Of a stretch of 64,000 bases of DNA, positions 22,568 through 32,979 are shown one piece after another. The position numbers and the translations under genes were made by a program. Numbering within the stretch: position 1 is the stretch's first letter; the number at the start of each line of letters is the position of its first letter. Source of the stretch: Yamagishiella unicocca (Eukaryota; Chlorophyta; Chlorophyceae; Chlamydomonadales; Volvocaceae). The notes under the pieces are model-generated. The model was not told where the DNA came from, did no database searches, and saw nothing but the letters and a program-made list of their open reading frames with translations. The stretch covers positions 62,001 through 126,000 of the forward strand of contig BDSL01000039.1 of the NCBI GenBank assembly GCA_003116995.1. The letters run 5' to 3'.

Positions 22568-25500
22568 TTACTTCTTGAAGAGGTTCTTCAGCTTGCGGGC
22601 CAGGCCCTTGGCCTTGCTGGGCCCTGCGTCCGTACTGGCTACGGAGCCGATTTCGCTGGGGCGCATGCCCACATTTCCGGAGCTGGAGCCGCGTCTGGCT
22701 ACATCATCCAGGGACATGGACTAAGACGACAGAGGTGGGGGAACGGGGGGGGGGAGGCGAGGGCGTTTGCATCGAGAGAAGGGTTTGCGTCAGCAGGGGG
22801 GGTCAGTTTTAACTCGTGTGTCTTGTATAGGCTACCAGGAACGGCTGAAAAGCATTCGGGGGATAGATGCCGCTATCCCTTAACCACCCGCACCAGCACC
22901 ACCAGCACCACCACATTGCCCTCCCCACACACAATCGCCTCCCAGGCCCTCACCCCCGCTCCATCGCTCCGCCACAACCCACCTGCAGCTGCTGCAGCAC
23001 CGACCCCTGGGACGGCAGCCCCGACCCAGAAGCGGTTTTCGACAATGACGGGGACGACGACGCCGGCGGCACCGGTAGCACCGAATGGCTCGTCGGCGCC
23101 AGCGGCGACGCCTTAGACGTGGCGCTGCGCGCAATAACGAACCCGCTCGGCGGCGCCAGTCCCGCGGCGGAGCCGCTGGACGCCTCCGGCCGCGACAGCG
23201 GCGACGGCTCATATCCATGCTGCGACACCATATTCATGCGCCCAATCGACCCGTCCCCGCCGCCGCCACCGCCGCCGGAAAACGGATAGGCGTTAGCGCC
23301 CGAGGAGGGGGCGTCGCTGTCGCTGCCTGCGCCGCTGGCACCGGCCATGTTGTGGACCGTGTTGGCGCCCATCATGAGCCGGCTGCTGGTGGACGTCAGG
23401 GGGCTGCCAGGGTTGGGCCGGGCGCCCCGCGCATACACAGTACGGAAGGACGTGTCGCGAGCCACGGCCGGGGGCTGACCCTCCCGCAGCGAGCCGTCTC
23501 GCACGAGCTGCGGCCCGTCCCTGAAGGACCCACCGGACGGGAGGCCGCTGCCGCTGCCGCCGCCGCCGCCGCCTGTGCCGGTGGCGGATAGAGGAAGCAG
23601 GGCGTCCAGGCCCGAGACGGTGCGCACGACTTCGGAGCCGGGCAGGGCGCTGAACATGGAGGCGGGAGGCGTGCCGCCGCCTTCGGAGCCACGCACCGTG
23701 GCGCTCAGGGTGGGCACCTGGCTGCTGGTGCTGGTGCTGTGGCTACCGCCTGAGAGCATGGCTCCGGAGCTGAAGGGGGGGAGGGGGTTGCGGGAGGTGC
23801 GGTCCTCGTCGCCCTCCTTGATGGCCTCCATGGGACCGGTGGCGCGCTGCAGCCCGAGGCTCTCCGTCGACCTGCGTGGGCGTTGGCGGTCGGGATCGCG
23901 GGGCGTTGACGGTTGGGATTGCGGGCGTCGGCGGTTGGGAGTGAGGGCGCGGGTGAGGGCGGGGGTTAGGCCGAGGCCGGTGGGGGTGGGGGCGGAGGAC
24001 CGGAGCGGGCAGCGCCCGTCCGAGGGAAGTGGTGTAGGTATTGTTCGAGGAAGGGATCATGCAAGCAAGCCAACCGCAGAAAGGAACAGAGCCCGACGAC
24101 GATGAGGCCAGTCGCTCCATGGGATAGGAGAGGGGACCCGTGGGTCGGCGCTGAAAAGTTAAATCGATTTTTGTATACCAAACGCTTAATATACGCGTTT
24201 GAAATTCCATGGGGGGGATCTTGCTCCCCGTCGCCCAGCAGGGGAGCACGGCGTCCGTGCATGACGTCGCGTGGTTCGTTGGTTTGGCGGGTGCGGTTAA
24301 GTCGCGTTGGCGGGTACAGTTACGTCGCGGATGACCGAAACGGGGGAGTGCGGCGGCGAAGGCACCACCCAACTACCAACCGTGCCGCCGTCCGGATCTA
24401 ACGGCGACCGTCCACGTATCCTCAAACAGCCTTCCACCCAAATACCGACCGCGCCGCCTGCCGGAGGTAACGGTAACCGTTAACGTATTCTCGTACGACC
24501 GTTTCACCCACCTGCCCGACCCCGTGATGACGAACGAGCCCTGGTTCGCTCCAACATCCAGCTGCGCGTCGAAGGAGGTGTGACGCAGCAGCCAGTCGTC
24601 GTTGGTCCCTCCGATAAGGTACGTCTGTTGGGGATTAGGGGTTGGCGGTTGGCGGTTAGGCGGTTGGAGGCGATGCAGAGGCTATAGATTTAATAGATTT
24701 AATGGGAAGGAGCGCTTACGCAAAACGGCGCTCTAACACGCCCAGATACCGTACCCCTAGCGGCCCCAAATCCGGGGGAGGAAGGGTAACAAACGCGCAG
24801 ATGCGGTAGACGTAACCGCAGGGAACGCACCGTCATGTTTCCTCGGCCCTTGACCGCGATGTTGCCTCGCTCCCGCACCGCGTACTTGGCCTTGTCGACG
24901 ATGCTGTTGTACGACACGTCCGAGATGTGGATCTTGCCGGGCAGGCCGTGGCTCTCCATGCGCGAGGCCACGTTGACGGTGTCGCCGTAGATGGAGAAGC
25001 GAGGCGTCTTGGCGCCCAGCACGCCGCCCACGACGGGGCCGGTGTGGATACCGATGCGAATCTGGACGGGCTCGCCTTGGGCGCTCTTGACCTGCCTGCG
25101 GGATGACGTGCGAGCCAGCGGGAAGTGGAGCTAGTCAGGCGCGTGTGACCGATGAAGAGGGGCTGCCGCCACGACTGCGAAATGCGCGGCCCGCATTTTC
25201 CCCGTACGTACCTCGCTGCCCCCCCAGTGCGACTTCGCCGCACGCACCACTCATCCACACCTGCTTTCTCATTTCGCCTCTTCTTGTCCCCCGCCTTGCG
25301 CGCCTTGCCTTGCCTTCCTCCTTTCGCGTCCCTCCCTCCCCGTCCGTTCCTCCGTCTCCCTCCCCCTCCTCCTCCCACGACATTCGATCTCCGGGTTTTG
25401 TTTCCTCAACCAAATGTACGTAATAACCAACCGTTTCCTACTCAGCTTCCTCGTACACGGGCTTTCCCCCTCCTCCCACGCTGCCGGTTTACCCCCGCCC

Positions 25501-28500
25501 GCACACACCTTGCCGCCGCCTGCATCCTTATGGCGAAGTCAATCACGACGTCCACGTGGTTGTCGCACTCCGTGGTCAGGTTACAGACAAGGAAGTAGGC
25601 GTCGCCGATGGTCTCCAGCTTGTAAACGTCGGGGAAGTCGTCGACGATCCCGTCAAACCTGGCAGCACGCGAAAGGGTTAAGGGGTTTAGGGCCCCTCCA
25701 AATTGCAGACCCGTACTCCAAGGAACAACAAGCAGGGCAAGGCACCGAAGCATGCTGCGGGGTAACACGTCGTGGTGCGCTTGCGAAACTCAGGCTTTTT
25801 GTTTTTGAGGCCCCGGCGGGCTTGGCGTGTGTCCAGTAACCTGATCAGCAAGCGTTTCTGCGTTTCTGGACTCCTACATTCTGCTGCGTGTCTACGTTAA
25901 TGCGGGTATCGCGAGGCGCGGGCGTGGGGGCCGCATTGTGTGGCTCCCGGTGCTTGTGCTGCTGTTACGGTGCTCGGACCACCCGACGCACACCGTACTA
26001 CCGTACTGCACGACATCATGTACCGTACTCACTTATCGTACATCTCGTTGAGCATGTTGTACACCTCCTCCGGCGTCGACTTGGCCGAGGTGTTGGTGAA
26101 GCCCACCATATCTGGGGGGGGGGGGCAGCAGCAGGCGAAGAGGCAACACGGGGCGAGAGGGCCGGTTGGTTTCCCCCTATTCGCACCCACACTACCGACC
26201 TCCTCTGCTCCTCCACTGCTCCTTTAGTCATCTCTCATTTCCCCCCTGCGGAACACTGTTTCCGTTTCCGTTTCAGTTACGACGGCTACATCGGGTGCAC
26301 CTTCAAGGTAACACCGCCATTCTTGTAACGCGTGAATGACACCCAAGGCCTCCTGGTCGGCGGTTGCGTAGTTCTTCTCCGCCGGTTCCGGTTTCCTCGC
26401 ATGACACATCGCCCCACCCAGCTCGCGACAGGCCCACCCCGAGGGATATCGAACGTCTCCTAATCGGCTTTACGTTTCAGTGCCGACCCACGGGTCTCCT
26501 CCCATACGCACCCTCCACGCGCGCATCCACGGGTCTTCCTCGAACCCTCCGCGCGCGCATGGCCCTCACCGCTGAACAGTATCGTGACCTCCGGGTAGCT
26601 GATCGCCTCCACCTTGCGCCCCTCCCGCAGGTCCGCTGCGATGTCCGCTGGCAGCATGCGGTACAGCAGCGCGTCACTGCGCTGCCGTTCCTCGTCCAGC
26701 CAGCGAGTGGCCTGCTCCAGCCGGTCGTTGGCAACCCGCAGGTCCACAGCCAGCTTCTCAAACCGCTCCTTCAGGTCGGCCTCGGCCTGCAGGTGGGAGG
26801 GGGGGCGGGACCGACCCGGGGGTCACCGGCGCCAGATGGAGGCAGGGTACAGTACCCGGGCTAGGGCAGGTAGGATGCACACTGCAGGGGACCCTGCCAG
26901 GAGGAGCTAACCCCCTGGCCGCCCACGCCTGCCTCAACAAACACAGCTAGCGAGCTAGGGCAGCCACCCGCCCATAGCCATCCATCGGCAAGGCCACCCG
27001 CCCCTGCCTCCTCTCCGGTCGCCGGTTGCACGTCCGTGGCTCCCGGGCCCCGGCTGCCGTACATGTGCCCACAGCCACGTCCCCTTCCCGCACCTGTCTC
27101 TGCTCAGCCAGCAGCACGAAGTCTCGGCTCATGTCGTGCAGCGGTATGTCCGACAGGTACAGCTGGTGCGCCGCCATCTCCTCCAGGTTGGCCACGCGGG
27201 GGGAGCCCAGGAACAGGAGGACAGGAACGCCACCCTGTGCGTGTCGAAGAACGCATGTGGTTAAACACCCGTAAACAGGATGCAAGCAGGAAGGCGGAGT
27301 GATTGGGCAACTCCCAAGGGTACGGCAGTTCCAAAACAAGCTGGGGTGCTGGGATGCCCCAGCTCGGGGCAGTGCTGGACAGGGAGTCCAGTGCTTGTTG
27401 TCCGCAACAATGACAGGCGTGAAGGTGAAAGCGCACGGGCGGGCATGACCCATGGGTCGTGACCTTATGCAAGCTACCGAGGCCTTCGCACACGAGTATC
27501 CGTCGCCCAGGGCCAGGCGCTCACCGGCATGGTTGTTTGGACCATCTGGCCCTTAAACTCCAGGCCCGTTTGCAGCGCCTGGGGGGAGATAGGAGTGGGG
27601 AGCCAACCGCGTTGCAAAGGCCGGTCAAGCGTTTGGCTGACGACGGCCGCACCTTCCCAACTGAGCGGCAGCAGGGAGGAGATTCGCGCAACAGAGGGGC
27701 TCAGGGGGCAGATCCCTAGGAGAGGGGAGGGGGACGCTTCGCACAACACGTCACAGCACAGGTCCAGGGAAGGGAAGGGAAGTTCTCGCCACCTCGGAGC
27801 TGCCGCCACTCGCTCAACGCGGCTGCCGTACGCATCCCCCATGCGCGCATACGGCACCTGTGTATCGCCACCACAACCACCCACAGCTACCCGCGCTCGT
27901 CCAGCCCGAGTGGGACACCCTCCCCCGAGGCGACCTGAAGCCAGGCCAGGCGACCCGCCGCCATCGTCGGACCCGACGCCTTCAATGGACACGCCTTCAA
28001 TGAACCCAAGCCAGCACACCTTCAGCAAGAACAGCGAGTCCTTCTCCACGATCATCTTGTCGTACTCGAACGCGATGTACGGGTGGCGCAGCTTGAAGGT
28101 GTCTGTCACCGCCGACCCGGCGGTCAGGGTTTCGCCGAACAGGCGGCCCATGATGCGGCCCACCTGCACCACGGCGCAGTCCTTGTCCAGGATGATGTGG
28201 AAGGGGAACATGTCGTAGAAGAAGTCCTTAGTCATGCTGTACGACGACGCCAGCGCCGCGCCGTGGTCATCCCAGTGCTGCAGCGCCTCCTGGTGCGGGT
28301 ACAGCACCTTGAAGATCTACAGGGCGCGGGGGAAAAGGGGTTTTGAAGAAGACCCGTGGATGCGAGAAAAAATCCGTGGGGTGGGGTAGGTTTTACAAGG
28401 TTTTAGCTGGGGTGGACATGCAAGCTTGGGGTGATTGGCCAACATCGCATCATATCTGAGGATGAGAGGAAAACTTCATTCGAGAGGTCCCAACGTGCGC

Positions 28501-31500
28501 CTCTTTCCCTTCCGTCCCCCTCCCTCCCGCCCTGCCTACGCCCCGCCCCCTCCCCCCTGCCCTCGCACCTCGTGGTCGCAGTCCCCCGCTTCTCGGCTGG
28601 CCACCAGCTCCATCTCCACTTCGTGTTCAAACAGGACCTTGGAGGCGCCCTTGAGCACCCCGCTCACAATGGGCCACAGCGCCGGCCGAATGGAGTGGTA
28701 GTGCAGCAGGAGCGAGGTGCTGGTGACCTGACATGCGGAAGGGACGGAGCGAGAGAAAACCCGCAGGAAGGCACTTGAGAGATACGTAAAACAGACCAGG
28801 AAAAAGAGGGAGTGCAGGCACCAGCCGCAGCAGCAACGGCGGGCAGGCACGCCCATCAGAGGCCGCTAGGCGGCTTGAACCTTGGGAGCCAAGCAGAGCG
28901 CCCGTAATGCCGCGGCTTCCTATCCCCCCCGGCGCAGCGCCCTCCCGCCGCAACCCACTCTTGTCTATGCCCCAAAACCGCATTCACCGCCCTTACCGAC
29001 CACCCCTGTTCCTTTCCCCGGCGCCTCCTCCTGCCCCTTTTCCTCCCGACCGCCCCCTCCCGTCCTCGCGGCTCCCTCCCGGCCCCCTCCCGCACCTCCT
29101 CGACGCGGAATGCTGGTGCCACCATGGACGGGAACCCCATGGTCTGCGGGCGGGGAGAGAAAGTACATTTTCTACCCATGTTCTTCGGGGGCATGTCGCG
29201 GGTACTTTTATTAATAGTATGGCCGGGCAATGTAGCCGGGCCGGGCCGGGCAATATATACATATGGCCGTGCCGGGTAATGTAGCCGGGCCGGGCCGGGC
29301 AATGTAGCTTCATGTCCTATACATGTCCTATACATGTCCTATACATGTACCTTCATGTCCTGAAGTTACGTGCCTCTGTCGAGTATTTTTCGATGGCACA
29401 GAAGCTGTGAGAACGCAAACAGTGATTGGGCCGCAGGCATCTGCCCATCGGCCTGCCCCTACTCCTGACCCAAATCAGCAAATTGCGCCATCAATCCCCG
29501 GTCAAGCTCGGTTCCCCGCTCAACGCTCCAAACCCGCGCAACGCGTCGGCGCCAGCCGTGCCCTTGCCGTACCCACCAGATGCAGGTGCAGATTATTTAA
29601 GTTCGCCAGGAACCTGCGATACATGGCGGCATCAGCAACAGCGACAGCATCAGTATCAGCAACCGCATCAGCAGCCAGGGCATAGCAGCGCCGGCTTCCA
29701 ATTGATACAACCAACCTGCAGCGTTCGACGCATCCACAGTGGCCATCGTCATCGATACACACGCCCTAGCAACGTCCTCGCCTCAGTTGCACCCCAGTCC
29801 GCTCAACGAAACGCTAGCTGGGCGCAGTGCGTAAGATTCTTCCCACACCGGAACGCTCCCCACACCGAAACGCTCCCCACACCGAAACGCATACAGCCCC
29901 GAAACCTACTCGGCAATGTTGCTGCCCAGGCTCTTGAGGAGGCGTGTGTAGCCCTGCTTGATGACGTAATTTACGAAGTACTGGCCGTACGCCTGTCGCG
30001 CAGGGTTTGAGGGGCGTCCGGGGGGTTGCAGGCGATGACGAATATAGTGTGCAGTCAGGCGGGTTCCGTCGCCCCCAGACAGTCTTCCGCGGGCCTGCAC
30101 GGTTCTGCCTGAGGGAGACAGCAAGACCGAATCGAACTATGGGGCCGATGTAGGCGGTGGGCAACGCGTATGATTGCACCATGAAAGCCGGCACGAAACC
30201 GCCATAGAAAGCACTGGCAGACAAGGCGTATGCGCCGCAGGGCCAGGTTGCGCAGTTGGTGGGTACAGGTAGGAGCCGCGAGGCGCGGGGCGTGTATGGA
30301 AGCTGGACGAGCGCTGAGTGTTTGCCCTAGCCGCGACGCTAAAGCATGGCGATGAGGCAACGGATACGGGCCCCTCTCCTTATCCTGGGTGCGCCCGGGA
30401 TTGCGGACGCTGTAACAGTTTATTATTAGGGAGTCTACCGCCGTTGCAGGGACCCAAAAACACTTGGGTACTCCATCTAGCCCAACCATGGCTAGGGCAC
30501 ATCAGCCCAACCGTGACTTAAGCCCGACCGTGACTGGGGAACTCCAGCCCAGCCATGACTGGGGGACTCCTGGCCCCAGCAATGGATAGGTCGCCGCTCC
30601 ACATCTCCCCGAATTCGTCCAGAAGAGGTCCAACGCGCGTTTCCGCGCCTTACTGGGCGTTTCCCTCCCAACGGTGCTTCCCTGCTGCAAGCGACAGGAG
30701 TCTGCCTGTCAACCGCATCGCCGCCGCTGCGGTGAATGCCCCAATACCGCGGCACCATCGCACGCAGGCTGATGGGGGAGACCAGGTCCCCCGACGGGGG
30801 TCGTCGCTCACGGGCCACTCAACCTAGATGCCCCCTTGCCCTACGGTTTCGTTTCCCGTCTGTTTGCAATGTGGGTCATTCCAGGCTGTCGTACAATGGC
30901 ATCACGCCGTCACATTGTATGCGTCATGCACCTGCCGGCGCATGGAGCGCCACTGGAGGCTTTGTTGCTGAGCTGCGGGAAGGCATGGGCCGCTCGGCGG
31001 CGTGGGAAGTTGGGGGCCCAAGGTCGGCGAAATCATAAGTGAGGACCCAGGCGCGTCGCACCTCAAGGGCTTGGGGCACTGTGACGCCTAGGATTCCGGC
31101 TCCTGTGATGACCAGGTCGTATGTGACCTTGTCCGGGTATGGGCATGACGACACCCAGTTGCAGTCCACGTGGGCCTCCTTGACAATCTGAACCCAAGCA
31201 TCCCTGCCGAACGAATCGCAAATGAAGCCTTCAACTGCGCGGGAGAAACATGGCCGGGTCAGGGAGGAGGATGTGAACCCAGGGGAAAGAGAGTGAGTCT
31301 GTGGGGGTGGGCGGGAGGAGATGGATTGCGAAGAGCAGGGGTGAGATGCTGACGCGGGGACAGCAGTGGGGCAGGGGGCAGTGCTGGGCAGGCGGCCAGA
31401 ACAGTCGTGACAGTCCGCCTTGGAGGGGAGGGGAGGCGGTGAGTAGATTGCCGCAGTGCGGATGGCTGTGGAGGGCGATTGATGTGAAGGGCTCCCAAGA

Positions 31501-31765
31501 CACGTTCCCATGGGTGTTCATCATGGCGAGCCAGGTGCTCTAGTGTGCATCAGTTTAGCAATTGCAGATGCGCAACATCGGCTACTGCTGCAAAGGACAT
31601 TGCAGATTGCACAGGCGGGTTGCGCCAGACGAGCAGTGGCTCCGTGCTTTCCTGCGGCCGAGCTGAAAAATACCCCATGAGTCACCCCTCCTCTATGCCC
31701 CAGACGTTACATATGCAGCCGCACAACCCCACCACCAACATACCGCTGAGGTTGATCCTGTTCAT
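22568..31765 (-). CDS. H-NOX / HNOBA / class III cyclase (soluble guanylate cyclase type)
   Basis: Sixteen exons: 31765..31744, 31234..31062, 29992..29910, 29613..29577, 29143..29096, 28727..28569, 28316..28020, 27578..27525, 27234..27094, 26786..26570, 26111..26033, 25658..25509, 25095..24831, 24624..24512, 23871..22983 and 22720..22568, 959 residues. Residues 1-174 form a heme-binding H-NOX domain with proximal H102, P115 and Y131-x-S133-x-R135. HNOBA follows ([62 protein letters not shown]), then a signalling helix ([17 protein letters not shown]) and the catalytic domain ([46 protein letters not shown]). Catalytic residues are D411, D456, E452, N528 and R532. The long tail (about 614-959) is Ser/Gly-rich and ends basic. 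It should make cGMP under NO control; S521 replaces the usual guanine-contact Cys, so specificity needs testing. Probably cytosolic: no membrane helix seen. Confidence 0.93.
24131..24170 (-). repeat. Dispersed short repeat, family 1, copy C
   Basis: Read on the minus strand it gives aacttttcagcgccgaccca then cgggtcccc, in cyclase intron 14 (23872..24511 in window order). Confidence 0.5.
26272..26409 (-). mobile_element. Ty3/gypsy retrotransposon RNase H fragment
   Basis: An open stretch of about 45 codons inside a cyclase intron (26112..26569) reads like the start of the RNase H of Ty3/gypsy polyproteins: [19 protein letters not shown] followed by EWRCYLEG and AVVTE. Family members have the pattern ERNY..(E/D)xE.LA(V/I)VxALxxWRxYLEG. 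It is a fragment with no flanking reverse transcriptase or terminal repeat visible, in the same orientation as the host gene. It is removed by splicing. Confidence 0.7.
26461..26500 (+). repeat. Dispersed short repeat, family 1, copy B
   Basis: taatcggctttacgtttcag followed by tgccgacccacgggtctcc, about 50 bp from the retrotransposon fragment in the same intron. Confidence 0.5.
29221..29345. repeat. Two adjoining tandem repeats in a cyclase intron
   Basis: A gccgggccgggccgggcaat block repeated with tata(c/t) or gtag spacers is followed by four 13-bp atgtcctatacat units. Both lie in the intron 29144..29576 next to the heme-histidine exon. Confidence 0.85.
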
Positions 31766-32979
31766 GGTTTGCGAAGAGGGCGAGGGCGGCAGGCGGGAAG
31801 GGACGGAAACAGCTCAGCCTGGCTAAAAAGGAAGCCGCGTTGTATTATGCTTCATTTTCACTTGCACTAATGGAAGCTACAAGGCAATGATTGGTCAGTC
31901 AAAGGAGACGAATGGCAATATAGGAACGCGCGTATAGCGAGTAACGCGCCAGTATGGCCGTGAAGACGTTGCCACCTGATGAGTGCTCATTGAATTCCAA
32001 GCCTTGCCATCGCCCTTGCTTCCACACCTGACCTGTAACTTATTACTTACCACCCGATCATTTCGGGCCGTTCCGGGCGAAGTGCTTCTCGCCAGCGCGG
32101 CTACGCACTTCTCGCCCTCCGAACGGCAGTCAGGGCGAAGTAGTGTCTGATACTGGCGAAGAAATCACTTAACTAAGATAAACACGGTAAACACACTTTG
32201 ACTCCACGGAGCTTAATCACTGTGAAGCCGGCGAAGCGTTCCTTAGTCGCACTGGGAAGGTTTCCGCGGCAAGTGAGCACCCGGAATCACTGTCTACGTT
32301 AAGTAACCTGCTGGATATATAGTACACGTGTAAGCTACAAAGCTGAACAAACCAGATGCGCGGACAAAAGAGGGTGATGGTACAACTGGGTTGAGGTGCT
32401 GTAATGGCCTAGCTTTGTAAATTACTTCAGCGCCCGGTTGCGCGCCCATGTAACTGCTTGCCCTAAACGTTTGCACAAAGTTGCGGTGTACCCAACGGCG
32501 TGTACGACAACGGACGGGAAAAAGTTACGCGCGGCCTCCAAAGTCTATCCTAACCAGTAAAGAAGCCGACAGGCACCCGCAACGTCAAGAACATTGCAAT
32601 GGCGCATGAACGATGAACTCCAATATGGCTATATGGGCGACATCGAAAGTGCAGCGACGAGCGTACGACTCTGCTTTGTGTTGCCTGCTTACGCCGTGGC
32701 AAGGCCCTTGCACTCCCACAACCCCTGTGTAAGGACGACAGCATTTCGGTCCTTTGCTTTGCACTTGCATGCAAGTTGCGAGAGAATGTGGGAACGATGA
32801 CACTTTGGTAACGCTCTGCTGCTGACTGTGGGGCTGGGCAGATAGCAGACAGCAGTCTCTGCACCCGGACTAATACTGCTGTTTTTACGAAGGCTAGGGC
32901 TGTGTGCGTTCTACGGCACACGGAGTCAGGCGCATTCGCGTGCGCGTCTTGCGTAGTCTTTTGAGGCTGAAGAGACGCC
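31766..32979. promoter_or_regulatory. Divergent promoter interval of cyclase and kinase genes
   Basis: Start codons of the cyclase (-) and the kinase (+) are 1,214 bp apart with no gene between them. The middle is AT-richer than the flanks and holds several gcgaag/cttcgc words around 32070-32165 in both orientations. No known regulatory element can be assigned. Confidence 0.4.
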
